A stretch of DNA of 64,000 nt from an uncultured Clostridia bacterium (GTDB lineage Bacteria; Bacillota; Clostridia; Christensenellales; Pumilibacteraceae), in assembly GCA_947066105.1 (NCBI GenBank), contig CAMSYM010000002.1, forward strand, positions 148,390 to 212,389. The letters are read 5' to 3'. The notes beneath the pieces were generated by a model. The model had not been told where the DNA came from. It searched no databases and was given only the letters and a program-made list of their open reading frames with translations. Positions within the stretch are counted from its first letter, which is position 1; each line of letters starts with the position of its first letter. Below are positions 28,554-37,607 of this stretch, one piece after another. Both the position numbers and the translations under genes were made by a program.

Positions 28554-28577
28554 GCGCGTAGTGTATACGCGCTTTAT
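28554..28577 (+). terminator. weak intra-operon hairpin between purC and purM
   Basis: GCGCGTA pairs with TACGCGC across five bases and is followed by TTTATTAATT. It occupies the place where purF is found in many Clostridia and may lower read-through to purM. Confidence 0.35.
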
Positions 28578-28662
28578 TAATTATCGAGCTAACGCAAACG
28601 CTTGCGCGACGTGTTGCTCGTTATGTCGTATATTACGTAATCACACAATCAAGGAAAAATAC

Positions 28663-29691
28663 ATGGACAACGATCAAAAAAAGATAACCTACGCCGATGC
28701 CGGCGTGGATGTGAACCGCGGTTACGACGTGGTCAAAAAGATCAAGGCGCACGCCGCGTCGACGTTCAATAAAAACGTCTTGCAGGGCTTGGGCAGTTTC
28801 GGCGGGTTTTACTCGCTTGACGGCGAAAACGGCGACGTTTTGGTCGCGGGTACGGACGGAGTCGGTACAAAGCTCAAATACGCGTTCTTGTCGGGCAAAA
28901 ACGATACAGTCGGTATCGACTGCGTGGCTATGTGCGTGAACGACATTGTATGTCAGGGCGCAAAGCCGTTGCTGTTTTTGGACTACATAGCGACGGGACG
29001 CATAAATCCCGATACCGTGGCGGACGTAGTTAAGGGTATCGCCGACGGTTGCAGTCAGGCGGGTTGCGCGCTCGTCGGCGGCGAAACGGCGGAAATGCCG
29101 AGCATGTACGGCGCGGGCGAGTACGACCTTGCGGGGTTTTCCGTCGGTATAGTCAAGCGCGACAAGATAATCAACGGCGCGACGATAACGCCGGGTTGCG
29201 CTCTTGTCGGGCTTGCTTCGAGCGGATTGCATTCCAACGGGTTCTCGTTGGTGCGGCGTTTGCTCGGCGAGGACGTGGAAAAGCTCGAAGCGGACAAGTC
29301 GATAGGCGGTTCGCTGTTGGACGTGATCCTTACGCCCACGCATATCTACGTTAAAAACGTGCTTGCGCTGTGCGGCGAGTTCGATATTTTGGGTATAGCC
29401 AATATTACGGGCGGCGGATTTATAGAGAATATCCCGCGCATATTCCCGAACGGTATCGGTTGTAAGGTCGATATAAGATCGTTCCCGCGCCCCGATATTT
29501 TTTCGTTGCTTGCCGAAAAGTCCAAGCTTTCGGACGCCGAGCTTTACAACGCCTTCAATATGGGTATCGGCATGGTGCTTTGCGTCAAGGATACCGACGC
29601 GGACGCGCTTGTCAAACGCGCGAACGCACTGGGCGAAAAAGCGTACGTCATAGGCGAAACGATCGCGGGCAGCGGAGTGATGCTGAGTTGA
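28663..29691 (+). CDS. purM: AIR synthetase (phosphoribosylformylglycinamidine cyclo-ligase)
   Basis: PurM closes the imidazole ring of FGAM to give AIR. The 342 residues include the N-terminal ITYADAGVDVNRGYDVVKKI, VAGTDGVGTKLKYAF, GGETAEMPSMYGAGEYDLAG and NITGGGFIENIPR, all diagnostic. The start is the ATG with AAGGA upstream, 34 codons inside the track ORF. It follows purC after 118 bases. A stretch of the dispersed intergenic repeat lies between it and purN. Confidence 0.97.
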   Translation: MDNDQKKITYADAGVDVNRGYDVVKKIKAHAASTFNKNVLQGLGSFGGFYSLDGENGDVLVAGTDGVGTKLKYAFLSGKNDTVGIDCVAMCVNDIVCQGAKPLLFLDYIATGRINPDTVADVVKGIADGCSQAGCALVGGETAEMPSMYGAGEYDLAGFSVGIVKRDKIINGATITPGCALVGLASSGLHSNGFSLVRRLLGEDVEKLEADKSIGGSLLDVILTPTHIYVKNVLALCGEFDILGIANITGGGFIENIPRIFPNGIGCKVDIRSFPRPDIFSLLAEKSKLSDAELYNAFNMGIGMVLCVKDTDADALVKRANALGEKAYVIGETIAGSGVMLS

Positions 29692-29791
29692 ATTCGGAAT
29701 GCGGAATTGATGGTCGATTAAGAATGCAGAATTAAGAATTAATGGCAATTAAGAATTCGCAATGCGTAATTGTATGACCGCTACGCGGTGA
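29692..29791 (+). repeat. dispersed intergenic repeat between purM and purN
   Basis: Short units such as ATTCGGAATGCGGAATTGAT and AATTAAGAATTCGCAATGCG follow one another and end in TGACCGCTACGCGGTGA, the same ending as the copies near 41.5 and 41.9 kb. Confidence 0.75.
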
Positions 29792-29848
29792 AAAATAGAC
29801 ATATAATAACGTTTGCCGATAGGCAAGCAAAAAACACGGAGCAAAAAT

Positions 29849-30433
29849 TTGAAAAACATAGCGGTAATGTTTTCGGGCAACGGCACCGATTTTCAAGCTC
29901 TTATAGACGGCGAGAAAAACGGCGCGTTCGACGGAAAAATAGTCGTTGCGATTTCGAGCAATAACGAAGCGTACGGCATTCGGCGCGCCAAGGCGGCGGG
30001 CATTCCTTGTTTTGTGTGTCGCAAGACCGATTTTCGCGATACCGTCGCGCGCGACAATGCCGTGCTCGAAATATTTTTAAAGTACAACGTCGAGCTGATC
30101 GTGCTTGCCGGGTATCTCGGCATTCTCACTTCGCCGCTGATCGACAATTATAAACGTCGCATAATCAATATCCATCCGGCGTTGTTGCCTAAGTTCGGCG
30201 GCAAAGGCATGTACGGGCTTAACGTGCATAAAGCCGTTATCGCGGCGGGCGAGAAAAAAAGCGGTGCGACCGTACACTATTCCGACGGCGGTATCGATAC
30301 GGGCGATATAATCTTACAACGCGCGCTCGACGTTTTGCCGAGCGATACGCCCGAAAGCCTGCAACAACGAATTCTCAACGAGATAGAACACCCGTTGCTG
30401 GTGGAAGCGGTGTCAAAGCTGTGTAAAGAATGA
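29849..30433 (+). CDS. purN: GAR transformylase
   Basis: PurN transfers a formyl group from 10-formyltetrahydrofolate to GAR. The 194 residues carry the catalytic Asn/His in INIHPALLPKF, the later Asp in VHYSDGGIDTGDI, and VMFSGNGTDFQAL at the start. I chose a TTG start because CGGAG lies eight bases upstream and the protein then begins at the usual position; the ATG in the track ORF is 12 codons earlier and lacks a binding site. It lies between two copies of the dispersed repeat inside the purine operon. Confidence 0.93.
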   Translation: MKNIAVMFSGNGTDFQALIDGEKNGAFDGKIVVAISSNNEAYGIRRAKAAGIPCFVCRKTDFRDTVARDNAVLEIFLKYNVELIVLAGYLGILTSPLIDNYKRRIINIHPALLPKFGGKGMYGLNVHKAVIAAGEKKSGATVHYSDGGIDTGDIILQRALDVLPSDTPESLQQRILNEIEHPLLVEAVSKLCKE

Positions 30434-30553
30434 TCGCGTAATGACGGTCGAATTAAATTCGGAATTCGGAAGGCTGAATTCGGAATTAAGGACGATTAAG
30501 AATGCGTGATTGCGGTCGATCGATCGTTTGTCATTCCGAGCGAAGCGAGAAAT
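30434..30553 (+). repeat. dispersed intergenic repeat between purN and purH
   Basis: Units such as AATTCGGAATTCGGAAGGC and GATTAAGAATGCGTGATTG are followed by a half-site TTGTCATTCCGAGCGAAGCG at about 30528, matching one arm of the inverted elements near 41.6 and 42.0 kb. Confidence 0.7.
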
Positions 30554-30598
30554 TACAACATTATCAATAACAAAATAAACCTTTGGAGATAAATAAAC

Positions 30599-32227
30599 AT
30601 GGCAGTAAAAGCAACGAAACGCGCTCTGGTGAGCGTAAGCGACAAGACGGGCATAATCGAGTTTTGCCAAAAACTGGAAAAGCTCGGTTACGAGATAGTG
30701 TCGACGGGCGGCACGCTGAAAACGCTTAAAGACAACGGAGTCAAGGCGATATCCATATCGGACGTCACCGGCTTTAAAGAGTGCTTGGACGGGCGCGTAA
30801 AAACGTTGCACCCCGCCGTGCATGCGGGGCTTTTGGCGCGACGCGACGAAAAAGAACACATGGACAGCCTTAAAGAAATGGGCTACCGCACGATCGATCT
30901 TGTCGCGGTCAATCTTTACCCGTTTAAGCAGACTATTCAAAAGCCGAACGTTACGCTCGAAGAGGCTATCGAAAACATCGATATCGGCGGACCTACCATG
31001 CTCCGCAGTGCGGCTAAGAATTACCGCGACGTGCTTGTCGTTTGCGAGCCTGCCGACTATGCCGAGGTGCTTGAACGCATAGAAAAAGGCACGGACGATC
31101 AAACGTTCCGTTTGAGCCTTTCGTACAAGGTCTACCGTCATACCGCGGCGTACGACTCGCTTATTTCGTCGTACATGCAAAGGCTGTTGGGTATTGAGTT
31201 CCCCGAACACATAACGTTCGCATACGATAAGGCGCAGGACATGCGCTACGGCGAGAACCCGCAACAAACGGCTGTGTTTTATAAAGAACAGCTTCCGCGC
31301 GCGGGCGCGCTCACTTCCGCGGAACAGCTCTGGGGCAAGGAGCTTTCCTATAACAATATCAACGACGCAAACGGCGCGCTCGAACTTCTCAAAGAATTCG
31401 ACGGCATTCCCGCCGTGGTCGCTTGCAAGCATGCCAATCCGTGCGGCGTCGGCACGGGAAAAAGCGTATACGAGGCGTATATGCGCGCGTACGAATCCGA
31501 TCCCGTTTCGGTGTTCGGCGGCATACTCGCGATAAACGGCACGGTCGATGCTGCGACTGCGACCGAGATAAATAAGATCTTCATCGAGATCGTCATGGCG
31601 TCCGACTATACGAAGGATGCGCTCGAAATACTCGAAAGCAAAAAGAATATACGGCTTTTGAAGATCGCCGACATCACGGCAAAGCGCGCGGACACCGCGT
31701 ACGATATGAAAAAGGTGTACGGCGGTCTGCTCGTCCAACAGTACGACGAAACGCTTATAGCGGGCGAAGACATGAAATTGTTCTCGACCAAAGCGGAAGT
31801 GATAACAGGACAAATGATCAACGGTAAGACCAAAGTTGTGTACTGTAACGGCGTGGTGACCGATCGCATGCCGACGAAGGAAGAGATCGATGCGCTCATG
31901 TTCAACTGGAAGGTCGTCAAGCACACCAAGTCCAACGCCATAGTGATAGGCAAACAGGGCAGGACGACGGGTATAGGTATGGGACAGACCAACCGTATTT
32001 GGGCGGCGAAACAGGCGATCGAGCATGCGGCAGGCGAAGCGAAAGGTTCGGTCATGGCGAGCGATGCGTTTTTCCCGTTCGACGACGTTGTACACGAGGC
32101 GGTCAAGGCGGGCATTACCGCCATAATCCAGCCGGGCGGATCGTTGCGCGATGCGGATTCTGTCAAAGCCGCGAACGACGCGGGCATAGCTATGGTGTTC
32201 GTGGGCGACAGGCACTTTAAACATTAA
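30599..32227 (+). CDS. purH: bifunctional AICAR transformylase / IMP cyclohydrolase
   Basis: PurH carries out the last two steps of IMP synthesis. The N-terminal MGS-type cyclohydrolase domain shows ALVSVSDKTGIIEFC, VSTGGTLKTL and HPAVHAGLLARRD. The transformylase domain shows RYGENPQQTAVFYK, KHANPCGVGTG, SDAFFPFDD and IIQPGGSLRD. At 542 residues it is slightly longer than the usual 510-530. TTTGGAG lies upstream of the ATG. Dispersed repeats flank it on both sides. Confidence 0.97.
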   Translation: MAVKATKRALVSVSDKTGIIEFCQKLEKLGYEIVSTGGTLKTLKDNGVKAISISDVTGFKECLDGRVKTLHPAVHAGLLARRDEKEHMDSLKEMGYRTIDLVAVNLYPFKQTIQKPNVTLEEAIENIDIGGPTMLRSAAKNYRDVLVVCEPADYAEVLERIEKGTDDQTFRLSLSYKVYRHTAAYDSLISSYMQRLLGIEFPEHITFAYDKAQDMRYGENPQQTAVFYKEQLPRAGALTSAEQLWGKELSYNNINDANGALELLKEFDGIPAVVACKHANPCGVGTGKSVYEAYMRAYESDPVSVFGGILAINGTVDAATATEINKIFIEIVMASDYTKDALEILESKKNIRLLKIADITAKRADTAYDMKKVYGGLLVQQYDETLIAGEDMKLFSTKAEVITGQMINGKTKVVYCNGVVTDRMPTKEEIDALMFNWKVVKHTKSNAIVIGKQGRTTGIGMGQTNRIWAAKQAIEHAAGEAKGSVMASDAFFPFDDVVHEAVKAGITAIIQPGGSLRDADSVKAANDAGIAMVFVGDRHFKH

Positions 32228-32385
32228 ATTCGGAATTCGGAAAGCGGAATCGACCGTAATCAAGAATTAAGGACAATTAAGAATATGTAATTGATCGACC
32301 GCTTTGCGGCGATTAAGAAAAGCGATCCCGATCACCGTTATCACATCTGTTCTTTTTGTCATGCTGGCGAAGGAAGATCTCAACC
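32228..32385 (+). repeat. dispersed intergenic repeat between purH and purD
   Basis: ATTCGGAATTCGGAAAGCGG, AATTAAGGACAATTAAGAAT and a decayed GACCGCTTTGCGGCGA ending are visible. A degraded TTGTCATGCTGGCGAAGG half-site follows at about 32356. Confidence 0.65.
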
Positions 32386-32405
32386 TTATACATATCGGAG
32401 TTTAA

Positions 32406-33725
32406 ATGGATAAAAAAATCATGCACGGCGCGCGCTATATCGATCTGCGCGAAGTAAAAGCGGACGGCGACGACATATTGATAGTCGGCGGCGGAGGCAG
32501 AGAGCATGCCATTGTCAAAAAATTACGCGACGGCTCGGGCGTCGGCGAAATTTACGGCGCGCCCGGCAATGCCGGTATGGACGTGATCGAAACGGGTATC
32601 GGCGCTACCGATATTGACGGCATATTGGATTTCGTGTCGACGCACGACAATATCAAGCTCACCGTAGTAGCGCCCGACGATCCGCTTTCCATGGGGCTTG
32701 TCGACAAGCTCGTTGCGGCAGGCTTTCGCGCGTTCGGACCGACCAAAGCGGCGGCAAAGCTCGAATGGTCCAAAGCGTACGCCAAGGCGTTCATGAAAAA
32801 ATACGGCATTCCCACCGCCGATTACGGCGCGTTTACCGACATCGCGCAAGCCAAGGCTTTTGCGGAAAACAGCGAAATGCCCGTTGTGGTAAAGGCGGAC
32901 GGGCTGGCGCTCGGCAAGGGCGTTATCATATGCAATACAAAGGCGGAAGCATTCGCCGCTATCGACGAGATAATGCAGGATAAAAAGTTCGGCGCGGCGG
33001 GCAACGAGGTTGTCATCGAGCAATTTTTGACGGGCTACGAAGTGTCGTTGCTGGCGTTTGTCGACGGTAAGAATTATAAACTGATGCCTACGTCGTGCGA
33101 TCATAAGCGTGCGCTCGACGGCGACAAAGGGCTTAATACCGGCGGCATGGGCGCGTATTCGCCGTGTCCCGCGTTTACCGAAAGCTTGCTCGAAACGACG
33201 GTAAAGACCATAGTCGAGCCTACCGTCGACGGTATGATACGCGAAGGCGCGCCGTTCAAGGGCGTGCTGTACTTCGGGCTTATGGTGGACGGCGAAACGC
33301 CGCGAGTACTCGAATACAACGCGCGGTTCGGCGATCCCGAAACGCAAAGCGTTCTGCCGTTGTTGCGTACGGACTTGTACCGAATATTCAATGCGACGAT
33401 AGACGGCACGCTGGACAATATCGATATAGAGTGGTCCGACAAGAAGTCGATCAACGTAGTGCTTGCGAGCGGTGGATATCCGCTCGGCTATAAAAAGGGC
33501 TGTGAAATTACGGGACTCGACAAGCTCGACAATTCGGTCGACGTATACTTTGCGGGCGTTACGCGCGGCGAAAACGGGTTTAAAACAAACGGCGGACGCG
33601 TATTGTGCGTTCATTCCATGGCGGACACGTTCGCGCAGGCTAAAAAGCAAGCGTACGATAATATCGCCAAGATCGAATTCGACGACTGCTTTTACCGCAA
33701 GGACATCGGCAAGAATTTAAATTAA
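32406..33725 (+). CDS. purD: GAR synthetase with an N-terminal extension
   Basis: PurD joins phosphoribosylamine and glycine with ATP. The ATP-grasp protein shows ILIVGGGGREHAIVKKL, GPTKAAAKLEWSKAYAK, VVKADGLALGKGV and LEYNARFGDPETQ. Normal PurD proteins start right at the dinucleotide-like GGGGREHA motif, but here about 23 extra residues (beginning MDKKIMHGARYID) precede it. The upstream ATG is the one with CGGAG at correct spacing, so the extension appears genuine. The gene is sixth in the operon. Confidence 0.95.
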   Translation: MDKKIMHGARYIDLREVKADGDDILIVGGGGREHAIVKKLRDGSGVGEIYGAPGNAGMDVIETGIGATDIDGILDFVSTHDNIKLTVVAPDDPLSMGLVDKLVAAGFRAFGPTKAAAKLEWSKAYAKAFMKKYGIPTADYGAFTDIAQAKAFAENSEMPVVVKADGLALGKGVIICNTKAEAFAAIDEIMQDKKFGAAGNEVVIEQFLTGYEVSLLAFVDGKNYKLMPTSCDHKRALDGDKGLNTGGMGAYSPCPAFTESLLETTVKTIVEPTVDGMIREGAPFKGVLYFGLMVDGETPRVLEYNARFGDPETQSVLPLLRTDLYRIFNATIDGTLDNIDIEWSDKKSINVVLASGGYPLGYKKGCEITGLDKLDNSVDVYFAGVTRGENGFKTNGGRVLCVHSMADTFAQAKKQAYDNIAKIEFDDCFYRKDIGKNLN

Positions 33726-33758
33726 CTAACATTGTAAATATAAGAATAAGGGTTTATC

Positions 33759-36700
33759 ATGATTAAACGTATTTATACAGAAAGACAAGCAAGCAACAAG
33801 GCGCTCATGAGCGATCTTGCCGAAACGCTGGGAATAACGGCGGCGGCGCGTATGTTCATACGCTACGACGTGGAAGGGCTTACCGACGAGCAGTTCGCGT
33901 CGGCGGTACCCGTTGTATTTTCCACGCCCGCGACCGATACGGTATACGACGAAAGCTTGCCGAAAGTCAAGGGCGAGCTGTTCGCTACCGAATATTTGCC
34001 GGGGCAATTCGATCAGCGCGCGGACTCCGCGAGCAGTTGCGTACAGCTGTTGCTCGGATGCGCGCGTCCGCAGGTGCGATGCGCGTGCGTGTACGCGATA
34101 GACGCGAGCGAAAAACAGCTCGACGCTATAAAGGCGTATCTCGTCAATCCCGTGGAGAGCAGGCTCGCGTCGCCGGACAAGCCTACAACGCTCGAACAAA
34201 AGATCGCGCCGCCCGAACCTGCGCGCACGGTCGACGGGTTTACGCAAAAGAACGCGTTGACGCTCGGACTTTTTTATAAAGAACAGGGCTTTGCGATGAG
34301 CCTTGACGATCTGGAATTCGTGCGGCAGTATTTCAAGGGCTTGCACCGCGATCCGACGTACACCGAGCTTAAAGTAATAGATACGTATTGGTCGGATCAT
34401 TGCCGTCACACCACGTTTTTGACGGCGCTCAAAACAAAGATAAAGTCCGACAACCCGCATATCGAAAAAGCGTATGCCGATTATTCGGCTATGTTCGACG
34501 AGCTTTATGCGGGACGCGACGACAAATATCACTCGCTCATGGACGTGGCGACCATCGGCGCGAAGCTTTTGAAAAAGCAGGGGCGCGCGGACGACGTCGA
34601 CGTTTCGCTGGAGATAAACGCTTGTACGATCAAGCAGGACGTAGTCATGAAGGACGGGTCGGTCGAGCCGTGGTACGTGCTGTTTAAAAACGAAACGCAC
34701 AACCACCCGACGGAAATAGAACCGTTCGGCGGCGCGGCTACCTGTTTGGGCGGCGCGATCCGCGATCCGCTTTCGGGCAGAGCGTACGTTTATCAAGCCA
34801 TGCGCATAACGGGCGCGGCGGATATCAACGCGCCGTTCGATAAAACGCTCGCGGGAAAGCTTCCGCAACGCGTCATCAGCAAGCGCGCGGCAAAGGGTTA
34901 TTCTTCGTACGGCAACCAGATCGGTCTGGCGACGGGCGAGGTGCGCGAATACTATCACGACGGTTACGCCGCCAAACGTTTGGAAACGGGGTTTGTCGTC
35001 GGCGCTACGCCCGCGGCTAACGTCGTGCGCGAAGTGCCGCAGGCGGGCGATATCGTCGTGCTTATCGGCGGCGAAACGGGCAGAGATGGATGCGGCGGCG
35101 CGACGGGGTCGAGCAAACCGCACGACGCGCATTCCATAGAAACGTGCGGCGCGGAAGTGCAAAAGGGCAACGCGCCTATCGAGAGAAAGCTTCAAAGATT
35201 GATGAAAAACGGCGAGTTTACGCGGCTCATCAAGCGTTGCAACGACTTCGGCGCGGGCGGCGTGGCGGTCGCCGTCGGCGAGCTTGCGCCCGGACTCGAT
35301 ATCGAGCTTGACAAAGTTCCCAAAAAGTATGCGGGATTGTCGGCTACCGAAATAGCCATCTCGGAAAGTCAAGAGCGCATGGCGGTCGTCATAGCCGCAA
35401 AAGACATAGATAAATTCACCGCATTGTGTCACGAGGAAAACGTCGACGCTACGGTGATAGCCAAGGTGACGGATACCGACCGTATGCGCATGTATTCGGG
35501 CGGCAAGCTCATAGTCGATCTCGAACGCGAATTTTTGGATACCAACGGCGTGCGTCAGGACGCGACCGCGCTTATAAAAGATCCAAAGCCCGAATATTTC
35601 GGCAGTCTTAGCGACAAGCGCGCCGCACTGTACGAAAAGGGCGACTATACCGCGCTTATGAGCGATATACTTTCCGATTATAACGTTTGCTCGCAAAAAG
35701 GCTTGGGCGAAACGTTCGATTCTACGGTAACGGGCGGCAGCGTGTTTATGCCGTTCGGCGGAAAAAATCAGTTGACTCCGACCGAAGTAATGGCGGCAAA
35801 GCTCCCCGCGGACACCGATTTTTGTACGGTTTGCGCGCACGGGCTGTCCGCCGTATTGCCCGAATCGCCGTTTGCGGGCGGCATGTATTCGGTCATCCTT
35901 GCCGTGGAAAAGCTCGCGGCGGCGGGCGTGCGGCTCGACCGCATTTACCTTACGATGCAGGAATTTTTCGCGCGCTGTACCGATTCCGAAAAATGGGGCG
36001 CGCCCATGTCCGCGCTTCTCGGCGCGCTCACGGCGCAGGTCAAGCTCGGACGTGCGGCGATAGGTGGCAAGGATTCGATGTCGGGCACGTTCGAAAAAAT
36101 ATCCGTGCCGCCCACTTTGATAGCGTTCGGTTGCGGTGTGGCGGACAGCGCGGTAGTTATCGACAACACGTTCAAAACGGGCGGCGAGCGCGTGTACAGA
36201 TACAGCCTTAAACGCGACGAGTACGGCATGCCCGATTTTGAAAATCTTGTCGGATTTTTGACGCTGTTGGCCGACGAGATAGGCAGACAGAACGTTACCG
36301 CGGCGGCGGTCGTCGAGCGCGGCGGCGCGGCGGCAACGGCGCTCAAATCGTGTTTCGGCAACGGCTTGGGTTTTGCGTTCACGTCAGCCGACAGGAATTT
36401 GTTTGAAGAAAGCGAAGGCGATATAATTTTTTCGGCGCGCGCGTGCGACGATTTTTTCGGATACGATCTCGACCTTTTGGGCTTGACTACTAACGACGGA
36501 AAAGTGCTGTTCGGCGCAAACGTGACCCGCACCGCAGACGATACCGATATAGTGTTCGACGGTAAAGCGGCGGACGAAAAACGGTTGCTCGACAGCTTTA
36601 CCGGCACTTTCGAGAGCGTGTATCCGACGACTGCGGCGGCGGACGGCGACGTTGCCGACGTTAATTATTCGGGCGAGGGCGAAAAGCGCGTTCGCATCAA

Positions 36701-37517
36701 GCACGGCGGAAAAGCAAAGGTGTTTATCCCCGTGTTCCCCGGAACGAACTGCGAAGTCGAAACTGCGAAACAGTTTAAAGAAGCGGGCGCGGAGCCGCAG
36801 ATATTCGTCGTTAAAAACCGTACTCCGCAGGAAGTGACCGAATGCGTGCGGGCGATGGCAAAGGCGATAGGCGATAGCAAAATATTGGCTATCCCCGGCG
36901 GTTTTTCGGGCGGCGACGAACCCGACGGAAGCGCAAAGCTCATAGCGGCTTTTCTGTCCAATCCCGAAATCGCCGAAGCCGTGGAAACCATGCTGTATAA
37001 ACGCGACGGGCTTGCGATAGGCATATGCAACGGATTTCAGGCGCTCGTCAAGCTCGGACTGTTGCCGTACGGACATATAGTCACACCGTCGAAAGCCGAT
37101 CCCGTACTTACATTCAACAATATCGGACGGCACGTGTCGACGCTCGTCGACATTCGCGTAAGCTCGACGTTCAGTCCGTGGCTCTCGCACTTGAAGGTCG
37201 GCGACGTTTATCAAGTTCCGGTATCGCACGGCGAAGGTAAATTCGTTGCGGATGACTCTACGCTCGAAAAGCTCATTGCCTGCGGACAAATAGCTACGCA
37301 GTATTGCGACGGCGCGGGGCATGCGACAATGCAAAGCCCGTTCAATCCCAACGGCTCGACGCTTGCCATCGAGGGCATAGTAAGCCCCGACGGCAGGGTG
37401 TTCGGCAAGATGGGACACAGCGAGCGCGTGGGTGAGTTCTTGCTCAAAAACGTGGCTGAGTGCTACGCCAAGACCGATATGGGCTTGTTTAAAGCGGGCG
37501 TCGGATACTTCAAGTAG
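33759..37517 (+). CDS. purL: FGAM synthase, single-chain with glutaminase domain
   Basis: PurL converts FGAR to FGAM using glutamine and ATP. The 1252 residues combine the synthetase and glutaminase that are separate PurS/PurQ/PurL proteins in Bacillus. Visible motifs are YWSDHCRHTTF, NETHNHPTEIEPFGGAATC and GGKDSMSGTF. The C-terminal amidotransferase has VFPGTNCEVETAKQF, IPGGFSGGDEPDG and the nucleophile region IGICNGFQAL. This fused clostridial type is normal in length. It ends the operon at a terminator that contains the next gene's promoter. Confidence 0.97.
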   Translation: MIKRIYTERQASNKALMSDLAETLGITAAARMFIRYDVEGLTDEQFASAVPVVFSTPATDTVYDESLPKVKGELFATEYLPGQFDQRADSASSCVQLLLGCARPQVRCACVYAIDASEKQLDAIKAYLVNPVESRLASPDKPTTLEQKIAPPEPARTVDGFTQKNALTLGLFYKEQGFAMSLDDLEFVRQYFKGLHRDPTYTELKVIDTYWSDHCRHTTFLTALKTKIKSDNPHIEKAYADYSAMFDELYAGRDDKYHSLMDVATIGAKLLKKQGRADDVDVSLEINACTIKQDVVMKDGSVEPWYVLFKNETHNHPTEIEPFGGAATCLGGAIRDPLSGRAYVYQAMRITGAADINAPFDKTLAGKLPQRVISKRAAKGYSSYGNQIGLATGEVREYYHDGYAAKRLETGFVVGATPAANVVREVPQAGDIVVLIGGETGRDGCGGATGSSKPHDAHSIETCGAEVQKGNAPIERKLQRLMKNGEFTRLIKRCNDFGAGGVAVAVGELAPGLDIELDKVPKKYAGLSATEIAISESQERMAVVIAAKDIDKFTALCHEENVDATVIAKVTDTDRMRMYSGGKLIVDLEREFLDTNGVRQDATALIKDPKPEYFGSLSDKRAALYEKGDYTALMSDILSDYNVCSQKGLGETFDSTVTGGSVFMPFGGKNQLTPTEVMAAKLPADTDFCTVCAHGLSAVLPESPFAGGMYSVILAVEKLAAAGVRLDRIYLTMQEFFARCTDSEKWGAPMSALLGALTAQVKLGRAAIGGKDSMSGTFEKISVPPTLIAFGCGVADSAVVIDNTFKTGGERVYRYSLKRDEYGMPDFENLVGFLTLLADEIGRQNVTAAAVVERGGAAATALKSCFGNGLGFAFTSADRNLFEESEGDIIFSARACDDFFGYDLDLLGLTTNDGKVLFGANVTRTADDTDIVFDGKAADEKRLLDSFTGTFESVYPTTAAADGDVADVNYSGEGEKRVRIKHGGKAKVFIPVFPGTNCEVETAKQFKEAGAEPQIFVVKNRTPQEVTECVRAMAKAIGDSKILAIPGGFSGGDEPDGSAKLIAAFLSNPEIAEAVETMLYKRDGLAIGICNGFQALVKLGLLPYGHIVTPSKADPVLTFNNIGRHVSTLVDIRVSSTFSPWLSHLKVGDVYQVPVSHGEGKFVADDSTLEKLIACGQIATQYCDGAGHATMQSPFNPNGSTLAIEGIVSPDGRVFGKMGHSERVGEFLLKNVAECYAKTDMGLFKAGVGYFK

Positions 37518-37563
37518 TTTTACGGTCGACAGTCATAAAAAATTATTGTAGTTCCCAATACGA

Positions 37564-37590
37564 CCGCCCGCTTGACAATCGGGCGGTTTT
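37564..37590 (+). terminator. terminator of the purine operon
   Basis: CCGCCCG pairs perfectly with CGGGCGG across a nine-base loop and is followed by TTTT. The loop contains the -35 element of the next promoter. Confidence 0.85.
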
Positions 37591-37600
37591 GCTTTATAAT
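37572..37600 (+). promoter_or_regulatory. consensus promoter nested in the purL terminator
   Basis: Perfect TTGACA lies in the loop of the hairpin, the T tract lies in the 17-base spacer, and a perfect TATAAT follows. The ATG at 37608 is only eight bases after the -10 element. Confidence 0.85.
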
Positions 37601-37607
37601 GTGGAGT

